Shown: piece after piece, positions 1 to 7,981 of the stretch | Layout: each line of letters opens with the position of its first letter | Numbering within the stretch: the stretch's first letter is position 1 | The notes under the pieces: model-generated | Database searches by the model: none | Seen by the model: only the letters and a program-made list of their open reading frames with translations | Told to the model about the DNA's origin: nothing | Assembly (NCBI GenBank): GCA_021802555.1 | Contig: JAJZRU010000019.1 | Location: 1-52,678, forward strand | Direction of reading: 5' to 3' | Source: Pseudomonadota bacterium | GTDB taxonomy: Bacteria; Pseudomonadota; Gammaproteobacteria; Burkholderiales; Thiobacillaceae | DNA: 52,678 nt | Translations under genes and position numbers: made by a program

Positions 1-164
1 TCTCTTCGCCTGTCTATCCAGGCCGTCACTCAACTCAAACGAATTACTTCATCCAAGTATGAGCATCTCTTCACTCACCCAACTAGATGCCCACACCTAT
101 CGGCTGTTTCGTTGTTAAAGAACGATGCAATGCGTCGTTTTCGTGACGCCGCGTTGCAGGAAAG
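1..164 (-). ncRNA. Leader of a 16S rRNA operon (5' part; operon leaves the window to the left)
   Basis: Read on the minus strand, this stretch has the usual betaproteobacterial 16S leader layout. A boxA antitermination element (CGTTCTTTAACA, complement of 113-124) is followed by an ACAGCCGATAGGTGTGGGC block (about 92-110) typical of pre-16S leaders. Mature 16S sequence has not begun by base 1, so the rRNA gene itself is outside the window. boxA recruits the NusB/S10 antitermination complex in known systems. The start is placed about 7 nt downstream of the -10 box. Confidence 0.8.
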
Positions 165-170
165 ACGCGC

Positions 171-198
171 ATTATACGGAGGGATAAAATTCCGTCAA
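171..198 (-). promoter_or_regulatory. Sigma-70 promoter of the rRNA operon
   Basis: On the minus strand TTGACG (193-198) and TATAAT (171-176) are separated by 16 bp. The discriminator GCGCGTC is GC-rich, as in promoters under stringent control, and an A6 tract (214-219) upstream could act as an UP element. It fires left into the boxA leader. It lies only about 50 bp beyond the dgt stop codon. Confidence 0.85.
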
Positions 199-250
199 CA
201 CCAAACCGCAAGTTTTTTGGCTGTCCCGGGCAGGCCGGCCTGCACCCGGC

Positions 251-1375
251 CTACAGCGCAGCTTCCTCGATGGCGAACAGCCGCCGATGCTCGCGCACGG
301 CATAGCGGTCGGTCATCCCGGCCACGTAATCGGCGATGGTGCGCGCCCTGTCCGTCTCCGCCTTGTCGTGATGATCGCTGGGCAGCAGGCGAGGCTCCTG
401 AAAAAAAGCATCGAACAAGTCGGCGATGATGCGCTCGGCCTTCTTGGTCATGCGCAACACTTTGTAATGGCGATAGAGGTTGCGGCGGAGAAACTGCTTG
501 AGCTGCAACTGCTCGTCGCGGATTTCGGTGCTGAAGGCCACCAGCGGGCCCGCCTTGCGTACCTCTTCCAGGCTTTGCACCCCCGCTGCCTTTATATGGG
601 CCGCACTGGTATGCACCAAATCCAGCACCAGGGTGTTGATCATGCGGCGCACCGTTTCGTTGACCAGGCGGCGGCCATTGAGCGCCGGATAGCGCGAGCG
701 GGCTTCCTTCAGGTGGCGCGCAAACAAGGCCACCTCCTCCAGCTGCTCGATGGAAATCAGGCCCGAACGCAGTCCGTCGTCCACGTCATGGTTGTTGTAG
801 GCGATTTCGTCCGCCAGGTTGGCCACCTGCGCCTCCAGGCTGGGCTGCCGCCCCTTGAGAAAACGCTCGCCGACCTCTCCCAGGCCGCGCGCATGCACGG
901 GGGAACAGTGCTTGAGTATGCCTTCGCGGGTCTCAAAACAGAGATTGAGGCCGTCGAACTCGGCATATCGCTCTTCGAGCTTGTCGACCACGCGCAAGGA
1001 CTGCAGATTGTGTTCGAACCCGCCATGATCCTTCATGCACTCGTTGAGCGCATCCTGCCCGGCGTGACCGAAGGGCGTGTGGCCAAGGTCGTGGGCCAGG
1101 CTGACGGCCTCGACCAGTTCCTCGCTCAGCTGCAGCAGGCGCGCGATGGTGCGCCCGATCTGCGCCACCTCCAGGCTATGGGTGAGTCGGGTGCGGAACA
1201 GGTCACCCTCGTGGTTCACGAACACCTGGGTCTTGTATTCCAGGCGCCGAAAGGCAGTGGAGTGAACGATGCGGTCGCGGTCGCGTTGGAACTCGCCGCG
1301 CGGCGCGGCCGGCGGCTCCGCATGCACGCGGCCGCGGGTTTTTGCATCCTGGGCAGCGTAGGGCGCCAGAGCCAT
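251..1375 (-). CDS. dgt: Deoxyguanosinetriphosphate triphosphohydrolase-like protein
   Basis: HD-domain dNTP triphosphohydrolase of 374 residues, which splits dNTPs into deoxynucleoside and triphosphate and helps balance nucleotide pools. The metal-binding residues are visible as H66 in RLTHSLEV and the H95-D96 pair in [11 protein letters not shown]; the N-terminal [20 protein letters not shown] segment is typical of the family. The length matches the short (about 370-residue) dGTPase-like class rather than E. coli Dgt. The start lies 1 nt beyond the aroB stop, so the two are co-transcribed. Its stop sits just before the rRNA promoter. Family assignment is secure; nucleotide preference is not visible. 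Confidence 0.93.
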   Translation of the reverse strand: MALAPYAAQDAKTRGRVHAEPPAAPRGEFQRDRDRIVHSTAFRRLEYKTQVFVNHEGDLFRTRLTHSLEVAQIGRTIARLLQLSEELVEAVSLAHDLGHTPFGHAGQDALNECMKDHGGFEHNLQSLRVVDKLEERYAEFDGLNLCFETREGILKHCSPVHARGLGEVGERFLKGRQPSLEAQVANLADEIAYNNHDVDDGLRSGLISIEQLEEVALFARHLKEARSRYPALNGRRLVNETVRRMINTLVLDLVHTSAAHIKAAGVQSLEEVRKAGPLVAFSTEIRDEQLQLKQFLRRNLYRHYKVLRMTKKAERIIADLFDAFFQEPRLLPSDHHDKAETDRARTIADYVAGMTDRYAVREHRRLFAIEEAAL

Positions 1376-1376
1376 G

Positions 1377-2456
1377 TCAGCGCGCCGTCGGCAACACTAG
1401 GGCCAGCGCTTCGCGCGGCACCTCGGCCGTGACGAAGGCTTCGCCGATGCGCTTGAGTAGCACGAAGCGGATGCGGCCCCCCTCGACTTTCTTGTCTACC
1501 CCCATATAGGACAGATATTGATCCAGCCCCAGGGCTGGCACCTCGACGGGCAGTCCGGCGGCCGCAACCAGGGCCTCGATGCGCGCCTGCGCATCCGCCG
1601 CAATGAGCCCCAGGCGCAGTGACAGCCGGCCGGCGAGCACCATGCCCGCGCCCACGGCCTCGCCATGCAGCCAGTTGCCGTAACCCATCCCCGCCTCGAT
1701 GGCGTGGCCGAAGGTGTGCCCCAGGTTGAGCAGGGCCCTCAGGCCGTTCTCGCGCTCATCCGCCGCCACCACCTGCGCCTTGATTTCGCAGGAGCGGTAG
1801 ATGGCGTAGGAGATTGCACCGGGGTCGAGCGCACGCAGGGCCGCCATGTGCGACTCCAGCCAGGCGAAGAAATCGGCATCCCAGATGAGCCCGTACTTGA
1901 TGATTTCCGCAAGCCCCGCCGAGAGCTCCCGCGCCGGCAGGGTCTTGAGGGTATCGGTGTCGGCGATCACCGCCTTGGGCTGGTAGAAGGCGCCGATCAT
2001 GTTCTTGCCGAGAGGGTGATTGATCCCGGTCTTGCCGCCCACCGAGGAATCCACCTGGGCCAGCAGCGTCGTCGGCACCTGAATGAACGGCGCCCCGCGC
2101 TGGTAGCTGGCCGCGGCAAAGCCCGTCATGTCGCCGACCACGCCGCCGCCCAACGCGATGAGCGTGGTCTTGCGTTCCGCCCGGTGCCCCAGCAGCTCGT
2201 CGAAAATCCGGTTGAGGGTCTGCCAGTCCTTGTATTCCTCGCCATCCGGCAGGATGATGGGCACGACATCCACCCCCGCCGCCCGCAGCGGCCGGCTGAG
2301 CTTTTCCAGGTACAGCGGCGCCACCGTGGTATTCGTGACTATGGCCACGCGCTTTTGCGGCAGATGCGACAGCAGCCACTCGGTCTGCTCCAGCAGGCCG
2401 GGGCCGATATGAATGGGGTAGCTGCGCTCGCCCAGGTCAACGGTGAGGGTTTGCAT
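1377..2456 (-). CDS. aroB: 3-dehydroquinate synthase
   Basis: Second step of the shikimate pathway: DAHP is converted to 3-dehydroquinate with NAD and Zn or Co. The 359-residue protein has the NAD-binding stretch [21 protein letters not shown] supplying a metal-binding Glu, and [12 protein letters not shown] supplying metal-binding His. I place the start at 2456 ([10 protein letters not shown]) because the 17 residues encoded upstream in frame do not look like family sequence. In most betaproteobacteria aroK lies just upstream of aroB. Here the polysaccharide export genes begin divergently instead, so the usual neighbour is missing. Confidence 0.95.
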   Translation of the reverse strand: MQTLTVDLGERSYPIHIGPGLLEQTEWLLSHLPQKRVAIVTNTTVAPLYLEKLSRPLRAAGVDVVPIILPDGEEYKDWQTLNRIFDELLGHRAERKTTLIALGGGVVGDMTGFAAASYQRGAPFIQVPTTLLAQVDSSVGGKTGINHPLGKNMIGAFYQPKAVIADTDTLKTLPARELSAGLAEIIKYGLIWDADFFAWLESHMAALRALDPGAISYAIYRSCEIKAQVVAADERENGLRALLNLGHTFGHAIEAGMGYGNWLHGEAVGAGMVLAGRLSLRLGLIAADAQARIEALVAAAGLPVEVPALGLDQYLSYMGVDKKVEGGRIRFVLLKRIGEAFVTAEVPREALALVLPTAR

Positions 2457-2606
2457 GGGATAGTGGTTTGTTCGCCATGGCCCAAATTGTAACCAAGGCG
2501 CACCCATAATAGGTCAGCCGGCTCGACTAATGGCATAGCCCTTCCTGCCTCCGCTGAGACTACAATCGGCCTACGAACCTGCACCATGCCCAAGAGGATA
2601 TTTGCG

Positions 2607-2696
2607 ATGCACCCCCCCCCCCCGCTGCCGCCTGCGCATCAACCGCTGCCGCCGGCCGCCGAGCGTGTACCTCTGCAAGATTTTCGCCGTCACTGA
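2607..2696 (+). other. Short upstream ORF containing a 12-C homopolymer
   Basis: The intergenic stretch 2457-2708 holds an ATG at 2607 opening a 29-codon frame that starts MHPPPPLPPAHQ and stops at 2694-2696. It is in the same phase as the exporter gene starting at 2709. A run of 12 C (2612-2623) makes up codons 2-6. The peptide resembles nothing I recognise. It could be a leader ORF, a contingency tract, or merely low-complexity DNA. A weak TACAAT -10-like box lies at 2561-2566, with no convincing -35. Confidence 0.3.
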
Positions 2697-2708
2697 CGAA
2701 GCCACGAC

Positions 2709-3527
2709 ATGCCAGTCGCCGCCGCCAACCTCATGCGCTACCGGGAGCTCATGGCCACCCTGGCGTGGAAGAACATTGCCCTGCGCTACAAGCAGGCTTA
2801 TCTGGGCATCGCTTGGGCGGTCTTGAAGCCCGTCTCGCTCATGTTGATCTTCACTTTGGTGAAAAGCTTCGTCGGCATCAAGAGCGGCAGCATTCCCTAC
2901 CCCATTCTCACTTTCGCCGCGCTCATGCCTTGGACCTTTTTCCAGGAATCGGCGTCCGATGGCGTCAACAGCGTGGTAGGCAACACCGCCCTCATCAAGA
3001 AGATCTACTTCCCGCGCGAAATCTTCCCCATCACCGCGGTGCTGACCAAGCTGGTGGAACTGGGCATCAACTTCATCATCCTTGCGGGCATGATGGCCTG
3101 GTACGAAATGGTGCCAGGCATCTACATCCTCTGGGTGCCCGTCATCATCGCCTATACGGTGCTTACCACCCTCACCGTGGCCTTCGCCGGCGCGGCCGTC
3201 AACGTTTATTACCGCGACGTGGGCCAGGCCCTGCCCGTACTGCTGTCGCTGCTGATGTATGCATCCCCAGTCATCTACCCGCTGGAACTGGTGAAAGAAA
3301 AGCTGCTGGTGCACCAGGCGGCCGGCGACTGGTCGCACGCGCTCTACACCCTGTACACCCTCAACCCGCTGGCCGGCATCATCGACGCCTTCCAGAACGT
3401 GGTGCTGCGCAACCAGCCGCCGGATATCGGTTCCATGTTGCCGGGGCTGGTGACGATCGCCGTGCTGCTGCCCGCAAGCTACCTCTACTTCAAGCGCGCC
3501 GAAAGCTATTTCGCCGACGTGATCTGA
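2709..3527 (+). CDS. wzm: ABC-2 type polysaccharide/O-antigen export permease
   Basis: Membrane half of an ABC transporter that moves a finished lipid-linked polysaccharide across the inner membrane. The 272-residue protein starts with WKNIALRYKQAYLGIAWAVLKP, a cytoplasmic segment characteristic of Wzm/TagG/KpsM-type permeases. About six hydrophobic segments follow, and the ending LYFKRAESYFADVI is also typical. The ATPase gene begins 2 nt after its stop. An ABC exporter implies that chain synthesis is completed in the cytoplasm rather than by a Wzy polymerase; none is visible in the window. The start has no strong Shine-Dalgarno; Met11 is an alternative. Confidence 0.92.
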   Translation: MPVAAANLMRYRELMATLAWKNIALRYKQAYLGIAWAVLKPVSLMLIFTLVKSFVGIKSGSIPYPILTFAALMPWTFFQESASDGVNSVVGNTALIKKIYFPREIFPITAVLTKLVELGINFIILAGMMAWYEMVPGIYILWVPVIIAYTVLTTLTVAFAGAAVNVYYRDVGQALPVLLSLLMYASPVIYPLELVKEKLLVHQAAGDWSHALYTLYTLNPLAGIIDAFQNVVLRNQPPDIGSMLPGLVTIAVLLPASYLYFKRAESYFADVI

Positions 3528-3529
3528 CC

Positions 3530-4801
3530 ATGGCCATCATCGAAGTCGACCATCTCACCAAGGAATACCGTCTGGGCGCGCTGCACAGCTTCAAGCAGAC
3601 GCTGCTCAATGCCACGGCGCGCTTCGCCGGCAAGCCCGTGGCGGAACGGCCCCGCTTCAAGGCACTGGATGACGTCAGCTTCCAGGTCGAACAAGGCGAA
3701 GTGGTGGGCATCATCGGCCACAACGGCGCCGGCAAATCCACGCTGCTCAAGATGCTGGCCGGCGTCACCCAGCCCACCAGCGGCTCCGTGCGCGTGGATG
3801 GCCGCATCGCACCGCTCATCGAAGTCGGCGCCGGCTTCGTCCCGGATTTCACTGGACGCGAGAACGTCTATCTCAACGGCAGCATCCTGGGCCTCTCCAA
3901 AAAAGAGATCGACCGCAAGTTCGACGAGATCGTGGACTTTGCCGAGATGGCACAGTTCATCGATACGCCGGTGAAGCGGTACAGCTCGGGGATGCAGGTA
4001 AAACTGGCTTTTGCGGTGGCCACCAGCATCGATGCTGAAATCCTCATCGTAGACGAAGTGCTGGCGGTGGGGGATTTGGCGTTTCAGCGCAAGTGCTTTG
4101 ACCGGATGGAGGACTTAATCAAACGGCGAGGCAAAACGGTGTTGCTGGTCAGCCACAATATCCGCCAAATTCAGCGGTTATGTAACCGTGCCATCATGCT
4201 GGACAAAGGCCGTATCTACCGGGACGGGAATCCCGAGGCGGTCTGCACCAGTTTTTATGCACAGAGCGACGAGAAAATCAGTTCCGCAATGTCACTTACT
4301 CAGGCCAGAGGGCTTAACACCAGCGGCGAACTCGAACTCATCGGACTACGTTTTATTGATCGTGATGGAAAACCCACTGACCGGATTTCCTACGGCCGTG
4401 ACTGCGTCATCCGTTTCACTGTTAAGGTTTTAACTGGCTTGGATGAAGTGACGTTTGGATTTGGTTTTCATACGACCGATTTTCTATATCTGACAACCCA
4501 CAACAGCGAAGAGCAACTGCGAATCGCCCATCTTCCCGCCGGCGATCATTTTATTGAATGCAAGATTGCGAATTTGCCCATACTTCCCGGAGTCTATTCT
4601 CTGCGCTTTGGTGTCACGGCCGGAACAGCCGCGCGCACGGTTTTTTATGGCGAAAATCTACTTCATTTTCGGATACAAGGCGATATACCGATAACCGTGC
4701 GCGATGGATTTTTTGCGCTTGACGCACATTGGGCCGTCGCCAGCGCTGAAGAATCGCCCTTATCCGTCGTGACAATGGCACAGCGCCTTAAATCACCATG
4801 A
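3530..4801 (+). CDS. wzt: Polysaccharide ABC exporter ATPase with C-terminal glycan-binding domain
   Basis: ATPase partner of the preceding permease, 423 residues. Walker A is at 63-71 (GHNGAGKST), the signature YSSGMQ at 151-156, Walker B ILIVDE at 171-176 and the switch His at 209. After about residue 255 there is an extra domain of about 165 residues, as in Wzt proteins of the E. coli O8/O9a type, where it recognises the capped end of the glycan. Base composition changes within the gene: the ATPase part is GC-rich, while the C-terminal domain is AT-richer like the genes that follow. That suggests exchange of the specificity domain. The stop overlaps the next start (ATGA). Confidence 0.92.
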   Translation: MAIIEVDHLTKEYRLGALHSFKQTLLNATARFAGKPVAERPRFKALDDVSFQVEQGEVVGIIGHNGAGKSTLLKMLAGVTQPTSGSVRVDGRIAPLIEVGAGFVPDFTGRENVYLNGSILGLSKKEIDRKFDEIVDFAEMAQFIDTPVKRYSSGMQVKLAFAVATSIDAEILIVDEVLAVGDLAFQRKCFDRMEDLIKRRGKTVLLVSHNIRQIQRLCNRAIMLDKGRIYRDGNPEAVCTSFYAQSDEKISSAMSLTQARGLNTSGELELIGLRFIDRDGKPTDRISYGRDCVIRFTVKVLTGLDEVTFGFGFHTTDFLYLTTHNSEEQLRIAHLPAGDHFIECKIANLPILPGVYSLRFGVTAGTAARTVFYGENLLHFRIQGDIPITVRDGFFALDAHWAVASAEESPLSVVTMAQRLKSP

Positions 4802-5817
4802 ACCACTTAAGTACGTGTCGAATTTGTGGCGTCCAAAACAATCATAAGGTCTATGACGTACGAGAAATGATGTTCGGAACCCGGGAGGTCTTTCGATATT
4901 TTCAATGCACGGCCTGCGGTTGCCTTCAAATAAAAGAAATTCCCGACGCCCTGGGTCGTTTTTACCCACCAGATTATTACTCTCTTAATCTAAAGCCCGA
5001 ACGGGGCATACACAGCACACTGTATCGAAAACTCCAAAAGCAGCGTTGCCGGACGGCCCTTTTCGGAGAGGGATTCAAGCTCAATTCATTGCTCAAAAAG
5101 CACGTCGAACTGCCCGAGGCCCTTTTTGAGAGAGCTGCCGGCATTAGTACCGGAGAGGTGCTTAGAAAAAGCGGCATCAAAGACTTCTCGGCGCGATTCG
5201 TTGATGTCGGCTGCGGCGCTCATTCGAATTGGTTGATGCATTTGTCCGCGTTGGGTTTTTATAACTTGATTGGGGTAGATCCTTTTATTAAGGCAGATAT
5301 ACAGCGCGGAAATATCCGGATTTACAAGGGCGAATTAGGCAATGTCCATGGGCAATTTGATTTAATCACGCTAAACCATTCCCTGGAGCACATGCCACAA
5401 CAGTTGGAAATACTGCAAGAAATTCGAGCACGCCTTAGCAAGGCAGGAATTTGTTTGGTACGCATTCCTGTGGTTAGCTCATACGTCTGGGAAAAATACG
5501 GCGTGAATTGGGTGGAACTGGATGCCCCGCGTCATCTTTACCTTCACTCGCTTGACAGTATTATTTATGTCGCCCAACGTGCCGGATTAGTGCTCAAAGA
5601 AGTTGTGTATGACTCATTGCCGCTGGAATTCTACGGAAGCGAACAATATCTTCGGGACATCCCTCTAAACGACCCCGACTCGTTATGGGTGAACCCGGAC
5701 TCCAATATTTTTACCGCTCAGGAAAAAGCATCCTTCGCAACATTATCCACCAAGGTCAATGTAGAGCGCTGTGGCGGACGTGCAGGTTTCTATTTCCAGG
5801 CGGATAGTTCGACATAA
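4798..5817 (+). CDS. SAM-dependent methyltransferase with N-terminal zinc ribbon
   Basis: Class I methyltransferase, 339 residues. A zinc-binding N-terminus has C7-x2-C10 and C37-x2-C40. The SAM-binding loop FVDVGCG lies near residue 135, and a post-loop LNHSLEHMP segment follows. This layout matches the Methyltransf_13/23 type often found in sugar-modification loci. The start overlaps the wzt stop. In ABC-exported O-antigens a terminal methyl group is a known stop signal read by the Wzt C-terminal domain. I therefore infer, without proof, that this enzyme methylates the sugar chain, perhaps its non-reducing end. The DNA is AT-richer than the genes on either side of the block. Confidence 0.8.
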   Translation: MNHLSTCRICGVQNNHKVYDVREMMFGTREVFRYFQCTACGCLQIKEIPDALGRFYPPDYYSLNLKPERGIHSTLYRKLQKQRCRTALFGEGFKLNSLLKKHVELPEALFERAAGISTGEVLRKSGIKDFSARFVDVGCGAHSNWLMHLSALGFYNLIGVDPFIKADIQRGNIRIYKGELGNVHGQFDLITLNHSLEHMPQQLEILQEIRARLSKAGICLVRIPVVSSYVWEKYGVNWVELDAPRHLYLHSLDSIIYVAQRAGLVLKEVVYDSLPLEFYGSEQYLRDIPLNDPDSLWVNPDSNIFTAQEKASFATLSTKVNVERCGGRAGFYFQADSST

Positions 5818-6864
5818 ATGAAACGCCATGCAGAAAAGAGTCCTCTCGTTAGCGTTTGCGTTCCCGCCTACAATGGCGGCCTTTACCTGAGAGAGTGCCT
5901 CGATGGGATTCTTGGCCAGACATTCGATGATTTTGAGTTATTGCTGGTTGATGATTGTTCGCATGATTCCACGCGCGATATCTTTGATGAGTATGCGCAC
6001 GCTGACACACGCATTCGAATCATTCTCAATAAACATAACCTGGGCTTGGTTAGCAACTGGAATCAGTGCATCAATCTAGCACGTGGCGAATGGATCAAAT
6101 TCGCCTTTCAGGACGACCTGTTGCGTAAGGATTGCCTAGAGAAAATGCTATCTGGCGCAACGCGCCCCCTCGTCTTTTGCCGCAGAGAATTCCTGTTTGA
6201 ACCCGGCACTGCCCGGGAAACCGTGGAATGGTACAAGAATCTTCCCGACATACCTCGGGTATTAGGCAACGCAAATGACTTCTCCCCCGAAGATGTACGC
6301 GCCGCAGTATTTCAGGAACCCCTCAACTTTTTCGGTGAACCCACCGCAGCACTGCTTCATAAGTCTTTGTTTGATCAATTCGGCTTTTTCAACGCAAATC
6401 TGACCCAGCTTTGCGACTTGGAGTATTGGATTCGGGTTTCAACCAACACCGGGCTTAATTATATAGATCAGCCGCTGGCCGCTTTCCGTTACCATACTTC
6501 GAGCACCAGTTCCAGAAACCGCGACCCTGAACGAGAAGAGCGCCTCTCCGTTTTCGATCGGTTGGTGTTGGCGCACGAGCACGCCTACAACAGTCACTAT
6601 GCGGCGCTGCGAGAATACGCCGCTCGCCAGACACCTTCACAACACTACCCACGCGAACTCGCAAAGAAGGCTGCGTGGGTCCATGCCAAAGCCCGCAGCT
6701 TGGCGGCAAATTTAGATTCTCTTGACACCGCTTGGCTGGATCAATGGAATGCGCTTGTAACCAAATATCCTCATCTTGGGCGCTCGCACTGGATGATTCC
6801 GCATTGGGCGAACCAATTCTGGCAGCGGCACGCGGGCTGGCGTTTTCGGCGCCAGCCCCGTTGA
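5818..6864 (+). CDS. Family 2 glycosyltransferase
   Basis: GT2 (GT-A fold) enzyme of 348 residues, adding one sugar from a nucleotide donor on the cytoplasmic side. The N-terminus SVCVPAYNGGLYLRECLDGI, the LLVDDCSHDST nucleotide-binding motif and the FQDDLL motif in place of the classical DxD are visible. EYWIRVS, later in the protein, matches the acceptor-side ED/DYW motif. The ATG directly follows the stop of the methyltransferase. Donor and acceptor cannot be read from sequence. It lies within the AT-rich block. Confidence 0.88.
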   Translation: MKRHAEKSPLVSVCVPAYNGGLYLRECLDGILGQTFDDFELLLVDDCSHDSTRDIFDEYAHADTRIRIILNKHNLGLVSNWNQCINLARGEWIKFAFQDDLLRKDCLEKMLSGATRPLVFCRREFLFEPGTARETVEWYKNLPDIPRVLGNANDFSPEDVRAAVFQEPLNFFGEPTAALLHKSLFDQFGFFNANLTQLCDLEYWIRVSTNTGLNYIDQPLAAFRYHTSSTSSRNRDPEREERLSVFDRLVLAHEHAYNSHYAALREYAARQTPSQHYPRELAKKAAWVHAKARSLAANLDSLDTAWLDQWNALVTKYPHLGRSHWMIPHWANQFWQRHAGWRFRRQPR

Positions 6865-6901
6865 ACGCCGTATACCAGTCGATTCTTGAAGCAAGCTTGA
6901 T

Positions 6902-7981
6902 ATGCGCCCGCTCACCGATCCGCTTGAAGAAAAAGTAGCACAGAAAAATTCTGCAGCACCCTACGTTTGCACTGTAGTTTTAAACTGGAACGGGAAATCG
7001 GATACGATTGAGTGCCTACGGTCGCTGCAGGGAATTACCTGCCCAAACCACACGGTGCTCGTGGTGGACAACAATTCCAGCGATGGCTCCGCAACCGCAA
7101 TTACGGAACTATTTCCTGAGATTCCTCTGATAAAAACGAATAAAAATCTCGGATTCGCGGGGGGAAATAATGTTGGGATCAGGCGCGCCCTAGACATGGG
7201 GGTGGAATTTATTTTTCTTCTTAATAACGACACGACTGTCGCGCCTGACCTTATTACACAGTTCGTCGAGGCAGCAACTAATTTTCCCAGTGCAGGCATT
7301 TTAGGCCCAAAAATTTATTATTACTCTGATCCTCGGCGTCTATGGTCGGCTGGCGGAAGATGGCTGCCAGATCGGCAGCATTTCGATCAGCGCGGCGATG
7401 GCGAGATCGACCAGGGACAGTACGATGGAATCGCCCCAAGCGATTTTACGGTCGGCTGCGCCATGTTTATTCGCCGCCAAGTCTTTGAAAAAGTCGGCTT
7501 GCTCGACGAGGAATATTTTCTCAACTATGAGGAAATCGATTTTTCCACCAGGGCAAGACGGGTAGGCTTTACAGACCTTTATGTGCCCAAAGCAAGAGTT
7601 TGGCACAAAGTGTCCGTCTCCTTTGGCGGTGAAGACTCCCCGCTCAAAACTTATTTCACATTCCGCAATCGACTGCTTTGGGCACACAAACGCCTGCCTA
7701 TTCCTAGGCGGCTCATCCTGCATTGGTCGATTTATAGACGTGCGTTCGAGCGCTTTCTCTCGCCAACCATAAGCGCGATCCCACAGGGGCCCCGAAAAGC
7801 GCTATGGGCCCTGCGGGGAAGCATTTCCAGCCCTCTCAATCGCGCTTGGCTTATGGGTATCCGTGACTACTGGAAAAAATCTTTCGGGGAATGCCCAGAT
7901 GATGTATGGAAACTGCAACGGCGCTGGAAGGAAATGCGCGGACAGGCCGGAACGAAAAAATCATCAGCACCATCACCGTGA
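6902..7981 (+). CDS. Family 2 glycosyltransferase, rhamnosyltransferase-like
   Basis: GT2 enzyme of 359 residues in the WbbL/RfbF-like branch. It has VVLNWNGKSDTIECLRSL at the start, VVDNNSSDGS, NLGFAGGNNVGIRRAL and the NND triad in FLLNNDTTVAPD, then NYEEIDFSTRARRVGF as the catalytic-base region. The NLGFAGGNN and NND motifs are typical of dTDP-rhamnosyl and related transferases, but donor identity is inference. It lies in the AT-rich block. Its stop overlaps the next ATG by 1 nt. The first codons precede the conserved start by about 20 residues, so the true start could be later. Confidence 0.87.
   Translation: MRPLTDPLEEKVAQKNSAAPYVCTVVLNWNGKSDTIECLRSLQGITCPNHTVLVVDNNSSDGSATAITELFPEIPLIKTNKNLGFAGGNNVGIRRALDMGVEFIFLLNNDTTVAPDLITQFVEAATNFPSAGILGPKIYYYSDPRRLWSAGGRWLPDRQHFDQRGDGEIDQGQYDGIAPSDFTVGCAMFIRRQVFEKVGLLDEEYFLNYEEIDFSTRARRVGFTDLYVPKARVWHKVSVSFGGEDSPLKTYFTFRNRLLWAHKRLPIPRRLILHWSIYRRAFERFLSPTISAIPQGPRKALWALRGSISSPLNRAWLMGIRDYWKKSFGECPDDVWKLQRRWKEMRGQAGTKKSSAPSP

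Noticed and set aside
230-243. GCAGGCCGGCCTGC palindrome after dgt as a terminator
   Set aside because: A perfect stem, but on the dgt strand it is followed by an A tract rather than a T tract, so it does not fit a Rho-independent terminator.
2765-3529. N-terminal extension of the Wzt reading frame into wzm
   Set aside because: The extension is the out-of-phase reading of the permease gene; the true Wzt start is ATG 3530 with family sequence from residue 1.
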